Below are positions 8,277 to 17,605 of a stretch of DNA of 64,000 nt, piece after piece; position 1 is the first letter of the stretch; each line of letters opens with the position of its first letter. Source of the DNA: JACOMY01 sp046233115 (GTDB lineage: Bacteria > Pseudomonadota > Alphaproteobacteria > Kiloniellales > JACOMY01); contig JBJXHM010000002.1 of assembly GCA_046233115.1 (NCBI GenBank), forward strand, positions 434,001 to 498,000, in the 5' to 3' direction. Made by a program: the position numbers and the translations under genes. Under the pieces are notes generated by a model. The model searched no databases. It saw nothing but the letters and a program-made list of their open reading frames with translations, and was not told the DNA's origin.

Positions 8277-10354
8277 CCCTTGCGTTCAATCAGGGCGTCG
8301 AGGCCGACGATGCCCTCGGCACCGACCCTGAGCGGATTGATCTCCAGCGAGACGATCTCGTCGGCGAGGCCGGCGACGAGTTGGGAGACTGCGACGATGG
8401 CGGCCGCGATCGCCTGCCGGTCGGCCGTCGCGGCGCCGCGGGCGCCTTCCAGCAGCGCCCTACCCTTGAGCTGGTCCAGCATGGCCAGCGCCTCCTTCTC
8501 GCCGACCGGGGCATGGCGGATCGCCACGTCGTCCAGGATCTCGGTGAAGATGCCGCCCAGGCCGAAGAGCACCAGCGGGCCGAAGACCGGATCGACCTTG
8601 GCGCCCAGGATGCAGTCGAGCCCGGCCGGCACCATCGGCGAGACCAGCACGCCCTCCGGCGCCACCTCCGGCAGGGCTTGGGCCACGGCCTCCAGGATCG
8701 CGGCGTAGGCCGCCTTGGCCTCGGCGGCGCCCTCCACGTCGAGCCGCACGCCGCCGACGTCGCTCTTGTGCAGGATCTCGGGCGCGGAAACCTTGAGCGC
8801 GAGCTTGCCGCCGAAGGCTTCGGCCGCAGTGGCCGCCTCCTCGGCCGAGGTCGCCAGACGGTCCAGCACCATCGGCAGGCCGGCGGCAGCAAGGAAGGCC
8901 TTGGCCTGGCGCTCGCCTAGCGGGCCCGCGGGCAGGGCCGGCAGGTCGCGCGGCGGCGGCGCTGCCGGCGGTTCGGCAGCGAAGCCCTCGCCGAAGCGCA
9001 TGACCGCGGCGATCGCGGCGACGGCGCGGCTGGGATCCTCGAAGACCGGATAGCCGGCGGCCTCGTAGTCGGCGACGATCTCCGGTGCGGCCAGCATCGA
9101 CTGCACCAGCAGCAGGTCGCGCCGCTCGCCCACCCCGCGCAGGCAGGCGTCGCGCAGCTTGTCGGCGATCAGAGTGGAGCCGGCGACCGAGGTCCAGAAG
9201 GCGATGACCGCGTCGTAACCGCCCTGCTCCACCACGATCCGCATGCCGTCCTCGATCAGGTCGATCTCGTTGAAGGCCTGGGCGGTTACGTCCACCGGGT
9301 TGCGCGCGGTGGCGAAGGGCAGCCGCTTCTTGAAGGCAGCCTGGGCAGTCGCCGGCATGGCCGGCACCTCGATCCCGGCCTTGTCGGCGGCGTCGGCCAT
9401 CAGCACGCCGGCGCCGCCGGAGATGGTGACGATGCCGAGCTTGCGGCCGGCTGGGTAGATCCGCGGCCGGGCGACGTAGGCGATGTCGAGCATCTCCTCG
9501 GTGGTTTCGGCCCGGTGGGCGCCGTACTGGGCGAGCACGGCGTCATAGACCCGGTCCTCGCCGGCCAGCGAGGCGGTGTGTGCGGCCGCCGCCGCCGCCC
9601 CGGTCGCGGAGCGTCCGACCTTCATGAAAACCACCGGCTTGTGGGCGTCGCGCGCCGCCTCGAGCGCCGCGATCAGGGCCGGACCGTCTTTGATGCCCTC
9701 GGCGTAGGCGGCGATGGCGTGGGTCGCCGGATCCTCGACCAGCAGGTGGATCGCCTCGGCGACGTCGAGGTCGACCTCGTTGCCGGTGGTGATCAACTTG
9801 CCCACACCCAGCCCGCGCAACCGGGCGGTGAAGTAGATGTGCGAGCCGTAGGCGCCGGACTGGCTAGCGATGGCGAGGCCGCCGGGCCGCGGCGGACCGC
9901 GGTCCAGGGTGGTGGTGAAGGTCGCGGTGAAGCCGATCTCGGCGTTGAAGCAGCCCAGGCAGTTGGGACCCAGCACCCGCATGCCGGTCTCCAGCGCCAG
10001 CGCCCGCATCTCGGCCTGGCGTGCGATGCCCTCGCCGCCCTCCTCGGCGAAGCCGGAGGAGAAGACGACGGCAGCCTTCACGCCCTTGGCCGCGCAGGCC
10101 CGGAGGGTCGGGTTCACCAGCGGCGCCGGCAGCGCGATGATGGCGACGTCGACCGGCCCCTCGATCGCGCCGATCTCGGGATAGGCGGGGAGGCCCTGGA
10201 TGGTGTCGCGCTTCGGGTTGACCGGCAGGATCGTACCGGTGAAGCCGGCCTGGCGCATGTAGTGGATCGGCCGTCCGCCGATGCGCGCAGGTTCGTCGGA
10301 GGCGCCGATGATCGCGACCGATCTCGGCGACAGCAGGTCGTCCAGTTTGCTCAT
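8273..10354 (-). CDS. NDP-forming acyl-CoA synthetase (acetate-CoA ligase, ADP-forming type), fused alpha and beta parts
   Basis: 693 residues. Order of domains: CoA-binding Rossmann domain (about 5-130, SVAIIGASDEPARIGGRPI), succinyl-CoA-ligase-like domains (about 150-440) with the presumed phospho-histidine in AAAHTASLAGEDRVYDAV, then an ATP-grasp domain (about 470-690, LALKVSAPEILHKSDVGGVRL). These enzymes convert an acyl-CoA plus ADP and phosphate to acid plus ATP, or the reverse. Four-base overlaps with both neighbours show translational coupling. The acyl group is unknown; a relation to the product of the neighbouring ThDP enzyme is inference. Confidence 0.88.
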   Translation of the reverse strand: MSKLDDLLSPRSVAIIGASDEPARIGGRPIHYMRQAGFTGTILPVNPKRDTIQGLPAYPEIGAIEGPVDVAIIALPAPLVNPTLRACAAKGVKAAVVFSSGFAEEGGEGIARQAEMRALALETGMRVLGPNCLGCFNAEIGFTATFTTTLDRGPPRPGGLAIASQSGAYGSHIYFTARLRGLGVGKLITTGNEVDLDVAEAIHLLVEDPATHAIAAYAEGIKDGPALIAALEAARDAHKPVVFMKVGRSATGAAAAAAHTASLAGEDRVYDAVLAQYGAHRAETTEEMLDIAYVARPRIYPAGRKLGIVTISGGAGVLMADAADKAGIEVPAMPATAQAAFKKRLPFATARNPVDVTAQAFNEIDLIEDGMRIVVEQGGYDAVIAFWTSVAGSTLIADKLRDACLRGVGERRDLLLVQSMLAAPEIVADYEAAGYPVFEDPSRAVAAIAAVMRFGEGFAAEPPAAPPPRDLPALPAGPLGERQAKAFLAAAGLPMVLDRLATSAEEAATAAEAFGGKLALKVSAPEILHKSDVGGVRLDVEGAAEAKAAYAAILEAVAQALPEVAPEGVLVSPMVPAGLDCILGAKVDPVFGPLVLFGLGGIFTEILDDVAIRHAPVGEKEALAMLDQLKGRALLEGARGAATADRQAIAAAIVAVSQLVAGLADEIVSLEINPLRVGAEGIVGLDALIERKG

Positions 10355-12009
10355 TTATCGTCGCCGCGTAGCTTGCCGATGGTGGTATAGGCGGAGATGC
10401 CCTCGAGGCTGCTGGCGACCGAGAGCAGCGCCGGCCCCGGTTCGGCCAGGAAGGCCGCGGCGGTGGGTTCCGCCTCCTCGGCGGTCTCGACCCGGAAGCC
10501 CCTGGCGCCGAAGGCTTCGGCCCAGCGGGCGAAGTCGGGGTTCGCCAGGTCGGTGGCGATGCTGCGCCGCGGGTAGTCGCGCTCCTGATGCAGGCGGATG
10601 GTGCCGTAGCTGCCGTTGTCGGAGACCACGATCTTCGGGGCTGCCCCCTTGGCGATGCCGCTGGCCAGCTCGTTGCCGGTCATCATCAGCCCACCGTCGC
10701 CGGTGAAGGCGATGACCTGGCGGCCGGGGTAGCGCAGCGCCGCGGCGACCGCGCCGGGCACGCCCAGGCCCATGGCGCCGCCGATCGCGCCCAGCGCCTG
10801 CTGGTTACCGTCCCAGGGCCAGAGGCTGTGCACCCAGCTCGAGAAGTTGCCGGCGTCGGTCACCACGATGGCGTCCCTGGCGGCCTTCTCGGCCAGCGGC
10901 TTCACCACCGCGCCGAAGTCCAGGCCGTCGGCGAAGCTGCGTACCTTGTAGCTTCGCAAGGCGCCACTCACCTTGCCGAGCTGCTCGGCCCAGCCGCGCC
11001 GGCTCTCCGGCACCGGGGCGTTGCTGCGGGCCAAGGCCTCCAGGAAGGCGATCGGGTCGGCGGCCAGTCCCAGGTCGGTGCGGAACACGGCCCCCACCTT
11101 TGCGGGATCGGGATAGACGTGGATCAGCGGCTGGTCCGGCTGCGGCGCCTTGGGCAGACGGTAGCCCTGGGTCGGCACATCGCCCAGCCGGGTGCCGACC
11201 GCCAGGATCAGGTCGGCCTCGGAGAAGGCGGCAACCAGCGGGGCCGGGATCTTGAAGCCCAAATGCCCGGCGAAGAGCGGGCTGGCGTTGTCGAAGATCT
11301 CCTGGTGCTTGAAGGTCGGCGCGACCGGCAGCAGGTGGCGCTCGGCGGCGGCCGCCAGGGCCTTGCGCCCGGCCACAGAGGCGAGCTGTCCGCCGGCGAT
11401 CAGCAGCGGCCGCTCGGCCTTGGCCAGCAGGGCCAGGGCCTGGTTCATCTCCTCAGCGCCGGCGGCCACGCGGGCGATCGGCAGCGGTGCCTCCGGCTTG
11501 GCCGCAGTGGTCTCGGTCAGCATGTCCTCCGGCAGCACCACGACAGCGGCGCCGGGGGTGCCGCTGGAGGCCGCGTGCAGCGCCCGAGCCACCACCTCGG
11601 GCAGCCGGTCCGGGTTCTCGACCTCCCAGACGCCCTTGGCCATGTCGGCGAAGGTCTTGACGTAGTCGACCTCCTGGAAGGCGCCACGGCCGCGTTCCCA
11701 GCGGGCGACCTGGCCGATCAGTACCAGCAAGGGCACGGCATCCTGCTGGGCCGAGTGGATGGCGATCGAGACGTTGGTGGCGCCCGGCCCGCGGCTGACC
11801 GCGACCAGGCCGGCGCGCCCGGTCAGCTTGGCGTCGGCCAGCGCCATGAAGCCGGCGCCGCCCTCCTGCCGGCAGACCACGGTATCGATCTCGGAGCGTT
11901 CGGCCAGAGCGTCCAGCAGGGCGAGGTAGCTCTCGCCAGGCACGCAGAAAAGGCGGTCGAGGCCATGCGCGACCAGGCAGTCGACCAGGAGATCGGCCGC
12001 TCGCTTCAT
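10351..12009 (-). CDS. Thiamine-diphosphate enzyme, acetolactate-synthase-like
   Basis: 552 residues with the three-domain layout of the acetohydroxyacid synthase/pyruvate oxidase family. The catalytic Glu is in VVCRQEGGAGFMALADAK, the central domain is at about 190-330, and the ThDP-Mg site is GDGGLMMTGNELASG...VSDNGSYGTIR. It lacks the neighbouring ilvN regulatory subunit, and branched-chain genes are absent, so a catabolic decarboxylase or carboligase of a 2-oxo acid is more likely than valine biosynthesis. First gene of the operon with the acyl-CoA synthetase and the nitronate monooxygenase. It diverges from the TAXI binding protein across a 144-base gap holding two palindromes. Confidence 0.85.
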   Translation of the reverse strand: MKRAADLLVDCLVAHGLDRLFCVPGESYLALLDALAERSEIDTVVCRQEGGAGFMALADAKLTGRAGLVAVSRGPGATNVSIAIHSAQQDAVPLLVLIGQVARWERGRGAFQEVDYVKTFADMAKGVWEVENPDRLPEVVARALHAASSGTPGAAVVVLPEDMLTETTAAKPEAPLPIARVAAGAEEMNQALALLAKAERPLLIAGGQLASVAGRKALAAAAERHLLPVAPTFKHQEIFDNASPLFAGHLGFKIPAPLVAAFSEADLILAVGTRLGDVPTQGYRLPKAPQPDQPLIHVYPDPAKVGAVFRTDLGLAADPIAFLEALARSNAPVPESRRGWAEQLGKVSGALRSYKVRSFADGLDFGAVVKPLAEKAARDAIVVTDAGNFSSWVHSLWPWDGNQQALGAIGGAMGLGVPGAVAAALRYPGRQVIAFTGDGGLMMTGNELASGIAKGAAPKIVVSDNGSYGTIRLHQERDYPRRSIATDLANPDFARWAEAFGARGFRVETAEEAEPTAAAFLAEPGPALLSVASSLEGISAYTTIGKLRGDDK

Positions 12010-12077
12010 GTCAGGGCTCCCCAGGGTGTGAGTCGAGACCCGCTTGTCAGCGGGATGTGCTTGTGGCTAGCTTGCTC

Positions 12078-12110
12078 TGCGAAACTGAGTTTCACAAGCC
12101 CCTAAGGGGC
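12078..12110. promoter_or_regulatory. Two adjacent palindromes in the divergent promoter of the ThDP operon and TAXI transporter
   Basis: GAAAC at 12081-12085 and GTTTC at 12089-12093 form a repeat with a 3-base spacer, flanked by TG and CA (12078-12096 as a whole). Two bases further on, GCCCC-TAA-GGGGC at 12098-12110 is a second perfect palindrome. The first has the shape of operators of IclR- or GntR-type regulators. Their place midway between divergent genes suggests a shared operator. No regulator gene is adjacent. Confidence 0.45.
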
Positions 12111-12153
12111 ACCGCCCGACGAACGAAGGCGCAACCGACAGGGAGAGATATCG

Positions 12154-13302
12154 ATGGTCGCTAGATTCCTAGGCGCGGTGGCACTTGCCGTCACCACAGT
12201 CACCACCGCCGCGCACGCGGACGACATCAAACTGCCGAAACAGCTCGCTTGGACCGCCTACGGCACCGGCTCGGCCGGCTACAATCAATCCGTCGCCATC
12301 GGCTCGGCCTTGAAGAACGTGCTCGGGACCGACCTACGCGTTCTGCCGGGCAAGAACGACGTGGCCCGGACGGAACCCTTGCGCCGCGGGCGCGTCGAGT
12401 TCTCCGCCACCGGAGTCGGCGGCTCCTTCATGGCGCAGGAAGGCGTTTTCACCTTCGGTAGCAAGACCTGGGGGCCGCAGGCGATCCGCGTGCTGGTCGC
12501 CAACAACGGGGGTGCGATCAACCTGGCCGTCGGCGTGGCCGGTGATATCGGCGTCAAGGAGTATGCCGACCTCAAGGGCAAGCGGGTGTCCTGGGTGAAG
12601 GGTGCCCCGGCGCTGAACGTCAACACCACCGCCTACCTGGCCTATGCCGGCCTCACCTGGGACGATGTCGAGAAGGTCGAGTTCGGCGGCTTTAGCGACT
12701 CCTGGAACGGCATCGCCAACGACCAGGTGGATGCCGCCTTCGCCTCCACCAACTCCGGTCGCGCCTACGAGGTCGCCTCGTCGCCGCGTGGTCTGACCTG
12801 GCCGCCGATCGACCCGGCCAACAAGGAGGGTCTGGCCCGCATGCTGGCGGTGGCGCCCTTCTTCACGCCGAACACCGCCACGGTCGGCGCCAACATTTCG
12901 GCCGAGCATCCGGCACCCGGCGCCACCTACGCCTATCCGGTGCTGGTCGCCATGGCCGACCAGGATGCCGACCTGGTCTACAACATGACGAAGGCGATGG
13001 TGGAGCTCTTCCCCGACTACGAGGGCGCCGCCCCCGGCATCAACGGCTGGGCGCTCGACAAGCAGAACTTCGAGTGGGTGGTGCCCTATCACGAGGGCGC
13101 GATCCGCTACTTCAAGGAGATCGGCAAGTGGAGCGATGCCGCTCAGGCCCACAACGACAAGCTGGTGGCCCGTCAGGAGGCCCTGAGCGCGGCCTGGAAC
13201 AAGCTGGCGGAAAGCGACATCTCCGACGACGACTGGGCCGCTGCCTGGGACAAGGCCCGGCGTGAGGCGCTGAAGGCCGGCGGCTTCGACGTCGTCTTCT
13301 AG
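12154..13302 (+). CDS. TAXI-family TRAP transporter solute-binding protein
   Basis: 382 residues with a Sec signal peptide (hydrophobic core about 5-20, cleavage after AHA at about residue 22). The mature start LAWTAYGTGSAGYNQSVAIGSAL is the TAXI-family equivalent of the ligand-loop motif, and GKRVSWVKGAPALNVNTTAY is also typical. It would bind a carboxylate-like solute in the periplasm and hand it to the fused permease encoded 94 bases downstream. GGGAGAG precedes the ATG. The long C-terminal tail is rich in charged residues. The ligand is unknown. Confidence 0.92.
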   Translation: MVARFLGAVALAVTTVTTAAHADDIKLPKQLAWTAYGTGSAGYNQSVAIGSALKNVLGTDLRVLPGKNDVARTEPLRRGRVEFSATGVGGSFMAQEGVFTFGSKTWGPQAIRVLVANNGGAINLAVGVAGDIGVKEYADLKGKRVSWVKGAPALNVNTTAYLAYAGLTWDDVEKVEFGGFSDSWNGIANDQVDAAFASTNSGRAYEVASSPRGLTWPPIDPANKEGLARMLAVAPFFTPNTATVGANISAEHPAPGATYAYPVLVAMADQDADLVYNMTKAMVELFPDYEGAAPGINGWALDKQNFEWVVPYHEGAIRYFKEIGKWSDAAQAHNDKLVARQEALSAAWNKLAESDISDDDWAAAWDKARREALKAGGFDVVF

Positions 13303-13395
13303 GACGCTCCGCGATCGACGAGTCCGGGGGGCGGCCGCTCAGCGTGAGCGCGCCGCCTGCCGGTCCTTTCCCCCTTTCCAGGTGGCGGATGGGCG

Positions 13396-15372
13396 ATGAC
13401 CCGAGAGACCAAGGCCGACGAGACCCTGCGCAGGAAGGAGGTTGGTCGCGCGCGTGAGCCTCGCGGCCCGGCCCGGATGGCCTTCATCCTGCTGACCCTG
13501 GCTGCCGTCGTCCTGGCGATCCACCAGCTCTTCAATCTGCAGTTCTTCGGGATCGTCTTGGTCGAGGGGCGCTATCTCTACCTGCTGGCTGGCTGCTTTC
13601 TCAGCTTGGCCTTTCTCACCTTCCGCGGATGGGGCGATGATCCGGGCATTCCCGTGATCGACATCGTCCTGGCGCTGCTGTCGCTCGTGGTCATGGGCTA
13701 CTTCGCCTGGACCGCCGAGACCTCGCTGGAGATGGGCTGGGAGTACGCGGCGCCGGAGATCGCGCAGTACGCCTCCCTGGTCCTGATCCTGCTGATTCTG
13801 GAGGCGACGCGGCGGGCCGGCGGCCTGGTGCTCTGTCTCTTCGTCGGCTTCTTCGCGCTCTTTCCCACCTTCGCCGATCAGGTGCCGCTGATCTCCGGGG
13901 CCGAGGCACCCTTCTGGGATGCGATGGCCTACAACATCCTATCCTCCGAAGCCTCTTTCGGCATCCCGATGAAGGCCTTCGGCAACCTGGTGATCGGCTT
14001 CATTCTCTTTGGCGCGGTGCTGCAGCGCACCGGCGGCGGCGCCTTCTTCAACGACCTGGCGCTCGCGCTGGTCGGCAACTACCGCGGCGGCGCGGCCAAG
14101 GTGGCGATCTTCGCCTCGGGCTTCATGGGCTCGATGTCGGGCTCGGTCATCTCCAACGTGCTGACCACCGGCGCGGTCTCCATCCCGGCGATGCGCAAGA
14201 CCGGCTTCTCGGCCCGCTATGCCGCGGCGACCGAGGCCTGCGCCTCCACCGGCGGGGTGCTGATGCCGCCGATCATGGGGGCGACGGCCTTCGTGATGGC
14301 CTCGTTCCTCGCCAAGCCGTACGTCGAGATCGCGGTCGCCGCCGCCATCCCCTCGCTGCTCTACTACTTCAGTCTCTTCGTGCAGATCGACGCCTATGCC
14401 GCCCGGCGCGGGCTGGTGGGGTTGGAGCGCAGCGAGCTGCCCAGCCTGAGCGAGACCATGAAGCGGGGCTGGATGTACCTGCTGGTCTTTGCCGCGCTGA
14501 TCTTCATGATGGTGGTCTGGCGCATCGACGAGTGGGCGCCCTTCTACGCCACCGCCTTGCTGCTGGTGATCAATCAGTGCGTACCGGCCCACCGCCTGAC
14601 CTGGCGCGGCTTCTGGGACATGATCGTGGGCGTCGGCAAGGCGCTGTCGGAACTGGTGGCGATCCTGCTCGGTATCGGCCTCATCATCGGTGCCTTCTCG
14701 CAGACCGGCGTCGGCGGCACTCTGGTCAACGACCTGGTCTTCCTGGCCGGCGACTCGACCCTGGTGCTGCTGCTGATGGGGGCGGTCACCGCCTTCATCT
14801 TCGGCATGGGGATGACGGTGACGGCCTGCTACATCTTCCTGGCGGTGGTGCTTGCCCCAGCGCTGGAGCATGCCGGCCTGAACCAGATGGCCGTACACCT
14901 CTTCATTCTCTATTTCGGCATGGTGAGCTACATCACCCCGCCGGTGGCGCTGGGCGCCTTCGCGGCGGCGACCATGGCGCGCACCGGGCCGATGGGCGTC
15001 GGCCTGACCGCCATGCGGCTGGGCGGGGTGATCTACGTAGCACCCTTCTTCTTCGTGCTGAACCCGGCCCTGATCGGCGACGGCACCGTCATCGAGGTCG
15101 CCGTGACCCTGGCGACCGCTTTGATCGGCGTGACCTTCCTCGGCTCCGGGCTGCAGGGCTACGTGCCCCTGCTAGGGCGTCTGCCGGAGAATCTGGCGGG
15201 CCAGGGACTGAAGCTGCTGCTGGTGGTGGGCGGTCTCTTCTGCGCGGCGCCGGGCGGCGCCTGGATCGGTATGGGCCATCTGGCACTGGCGGGGATCGGT
15301 GTCCTGGTCGCCGCGCCAGCGCTGCTCACGGCCTGGCGTGATGGGGCCAGACAGGGGAGCGCGGCGTTCTAA
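13396..15372 (+). CDS. TRAP transporter permease, fused 4TM/12TM type (TAXI partner)
   Basis: 658 residues, almost entirely hydrophobic helices. The N-terminal part resembles the small DctQ subunit and the rest (from about residue 130) the large DctM subunit, as usual for TAXI systems. Family motifs include GSMSGSVISNVLTTGAVSIP and GGVLMPPIMGATAFVMASFL, each with the helix-break glycines and prolines of the substrate and sodium sites. It imports the solute delivered by the binding protein upstream using an ion gradient. The downstream gap (129 bases) holds a 7-base stem (15398-15404 with 15417-15423). Confidence 0.92.
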   Translation: MTRETKADETLRRKEVGRAREPRGPARMAFILLTLAAVVLAIHQLFNLQFFGIVLVEGRYLYLLAGCFLSLAFLTFRGWGDDPGIPVIDIVLALLSLVVMGYFAWTAETSLEMGWEYAAPEIAQYASLVLILLILEATRRAGGLVLCLFVGFFALFPTFADQVPLISGAEAPFWDAMAYNILSSEASFGIPMKAFGNLVIGFILFGAVLQRTGGGAFFNDLALALVGNYRGGAAKVAIFASGFMGSMSGSVISNVLTTGAVSIPAMRKTGFSARYAAATEACASTGGVLMPPIMGATAFVMASFLAKPYVEIAVAAAIPSLLYYFSLFVQIDAYAARRGLVGLERSELPSLSETMKRGWMYLLVFAALIFMMVVWRIDEWAPFYATALLLVINQCVPAHRLTWRGFWDMIVGVGKALSELVAILLGIGLIIGAFSQTGVGGTLVNDLVFLAGDSTLVLLLMGAVTAFIFGMGMTVTACYIFLAVVLAPALEHAGLNQMAVHLFILYFGMVSYITPPVALGAFAAATMARTGPMGVGLTAMRLGGVIYVAPFFFVLNPALIGDGTVIEVAVTLATALIGVTFLGSGLQGYVPLLGRLPENLAGQGLKLLLVVGGLFCAAPGGAWIGMGHLALAGIGVLVAAPALLTAWRDGARQGSAAF

Positions 15373-15501
15373 CCCTTTCGTTTCCTTGATTTTGGACTAG
15401 CGCCAACCAGCGCATGGGCGCTATGACGAAAACGCAAGGACCGAAAACGCCGTGGCGACAGCAATGCGGGGTCCTGCGGGCAGGGAAGGAGCCAAGAGCC
15501 G

Positions 15502-16029
15502 GTGCTGGAACGTTTCGTGCGGACCGTCGAGCTGTTGAACGAAGGGGTGGGCCGGGTGCTCGCCTGGTTCACACTCGGCTGCGTGCTCGTCACCTTCGCG
15601 GTGGTGTTCATGCGCTATGCCTTGTCCACCGGCGAGATCTGGATGACGGACCTCTACGTCTGGCTCCATGCCTTGGTCTTCGTCGTCGGCGCCGGCTATA
15701 CCTTCAAGCACGGCGGCCACGTACGAGTCGACATTCTCTACACCAACATGACGGCGCGGAAGCGGGCCTGGGTCGATATCTTTGGCACCTTCGTGTTCCT
15801 GGCGCCCTGGCTCACCGTGATCGCGGTCTATTCGACCAAGCCGATCATCGATTCCTGGTCGATCCTCGAACCTTCGGTGAACCAGGGCGGCTTGCCGGCC
15901 CTCTACATCATGAAGACCTCGCTCTGGGTATTCTGCGCGCTGGTCGGCCTGCAGGGCTTGGCGCTGGTGGCGCGGTCGATCCTGGTCCTCCGGGGGCGCG
16001 AAGAGTTCTCGCCCCTGAGCGTCCACTAG
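15502..16029 (+). CDS. dctQ: TRAP transporter small permease subunit (DctQ)
   Basis: 175 residues, four transmembrane helices, with the DctQ signature of a conserved W-x-TDLYVWLHALVFVVGAGYTFKHGGHVRVD region. The GTG start at 15502 is supported by GGAAGGA at 15484-15490 and by the length of the family. It should pair with the DctM gene 22 bases downstream to form a complete membrane unit, separate from the fused TAXI permease upstream. No DctP-type binding protein is near; it may be encoded elsewhere or the system may use the TAXI protein, which would be unusual. Confidence 0.9.
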   Translation: MLERFVRTVELLNEGVGRVLAWFTLGCVLVTFAVVFMRYALSTGEIWMTDLYVWLHALVFVVGAGYTFKHGGHVRVDILYTNMTARKRAWVDIFGTFVFLAPWLTVIAVYSTKPIIDSWSILEPSVNQGGLPALYIMKTSLWVFCALVGLQGLALVARSILVLRGREEFSPLSVH

Positions 16030-16051
16030 GCGCGGGCAGGAGTAGCGGGGC

Positions 16052-17557
16052 ATGCAAGGCACTCTTGGAGAGATCGTCGCGCTCGCGATGTTCGCCTGCA
16101 CCATCGGGATCGTGCTGATTGGCTATCCCGTGGCCTTCACCCTGGCCGGCACCGGCCTGATCTTCGGCCTGATCGGCAACCTCCTCGGCGTCTTCGATTT
16201 CTCGATCCTGAACGCGCTGCCGCAACGCTATCTCGGTACCATGACCAACGAGGTGCTGGTGGCGGTGCCGCTCTTCGTCTTCATGGGCGTGATGCTGGAG
16301 CGATCGCGCATCGCCGACGCTCTGCTCACCACCATGGGCCAGCTCTTCGGCGGTATCCGCGGCGGGCTCGGCATCTCGGTTGTGTTGGTGGGCGCGCTGC
16401 TGGCGGCCTCGACCGGCATCGTCGGCGCCACCGTGGTGACCATGGGCCTACTGTCGCTGCCGGCGATGATGCGGGCCGGCTATGACCCCAGGCTGGCGTC
16501 GGGTGTGATCTGTGCGTCGGGCACCCTGGGCCAGATCATCCCGCCCTCGGTGGTGCTGATCTTTGTCGGCGACTTCCTGCAGAACGCCAACCAGGCAGCC
16601 CAGCTCGAGATGGGCAACCTGACCCCCGACCCGCTGTCGGTGGGCCAGCTCTTCACTGGTGCCTTCATTCCCGGCCTGATGCTGGTCTTCCTCTACATCG
16701 GCTGGGTGCTGGTGAAGGCCTACAGCGACCACAAGTCGGCACCGCCTCTCGAGATGAGCCCCGAGGAGCGGCGCGGGCTGGGCAAACGGATCCTCTTCGT
16801 GCTGATCCCGCCGCTGGCGCTGATCGTGGCGGTGCTGGGCTCGATCTTGGCCGGCATCGCCACGGCAACGGAGTCGGCGGCGGTCGGCGCGGTCGGTGCC
16901 ATGGTGCTGGCCATTGGCGCGCGCCAGTTCAGCCTCAAGGTGCTGCAGGACGTGATGCGCTCCACCCTGAAGGTGAGCTGCCTCGTCTTCGTCATCCTGA
17001 TGGGCGCTTCGGTCTTCTCTCTGGTGTTCCGTGGACTGGGCGGCGAGAAGGTGGTGGAGGATGTGCTCTCGGCATTGCCGGGCGGTCACATCGGCGCCAT
17101 CCTGGCGGTGATGGCCCTGATGTTCTTCATGGGCTTCTTCCTCGACACCTTCGAGATCATCTTCATCATGGTGCCGATCACCGCACCGGTCCTGATCAAG
17201 ATGGGTGTCGATCCGCTGTGGCTGGGCGTGATCATCGGCGTGAACCTGCAGACCTCGTTCCTGACACCGCCCTTCGGCTTCGCGCTCTTCTACCTGCGCG
17301 GCGTCGCCGGCCAACTGGTCACCACCATGCAGATCTATCGCGGTGCGGTACCCTTCGTCGGGGTGCAGTTGCTGGCGATCCTGATCCTCTGGCTGCTGCC
17401 GGAGATCGCGACCTGGCTGCCGGACCAGATCTACTCGATGGAGCCGGTCGCCAGCATGGACGCGAACGGCGAGCCAGAATCACTGGAGAATCTCATCAAC
17501 GCGCCGCTGATGAACGAGGACAGCGACAGCCTGATCCCCGGCTACGAGAATAACTGA
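16052..17557 (+). CDS. dctM: TRAP transporter large permease subunit (DctM)
   Basis: 501 residues, about 12 transmembrane helices. Family motifs include AASTGIVGATVVTMGLLSLP, then SGTLGQIIPPSVVLIF, and LQTSFLTPPFGFALFYLRG near the C-terminus, the two hairpin regions that form the sodium and substrate sites. It ends with an acidic, non-membrane tail of about 40 residues (SMEPVASMDANGEPES onward), longer than is common. It works with the DctQ subunit encoded just upstream. The substrate is unknown. Confidence 0.93.
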   Translation: MQGTLGEIVALAMFACTIGIVLIGYPVAFTLAGTGLIFGLIGNLLGVFDFSILNALPQRYLGTMTNEVLVAVPLFVFMGVMLERSRIADALLTTMGQLFGGIRGGLGISVVLVGALLAASTGIVGATVVTMGLLSLPAMMRAGYDPRLASGVICASGTLGQIIPPSVVLIFVGDFLQNANQAAQLEMGNLTPDPLSVGQLFTGAFIPGLMLVFLYIGWVLVKAYSDHKSAPPLEMSPEERRGLGKRILFVLIPPLALIVAVLGSILAGIATATESAAVGAVGAMVLAIGARQFSLKVLQDVMRSTLKVSCLVFVILMGASVFSLVFRGLGGEKVVEDVLSALPGGHIGAILAVMALMFFMGFFLDTFEIIFIMVPITAPVLIKMGVDPLWLGVIIGVNLQTSFLTPPFGFALFYLRGVAGQLVTTMQIYRGAVPFVGVQLLAILILWLLPEIATWLPDQIYSMEPVASMDANGEPESLENLINAPLMNEDSDSLIPGYENN

Positions 17558-17605
17558 GCGGGGTGCGGGCCGCGTTCACCTGAGTGTCTGGTGCTCAGCG
17601 ATAGA

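Noticed and set aside
10351..12009. Biosynthetic acetolactate synthase (ilvB)
   Set aside because: No ilvN or ilvC follows, and its partners are catabolic-type genes, so a family-level name is safer.
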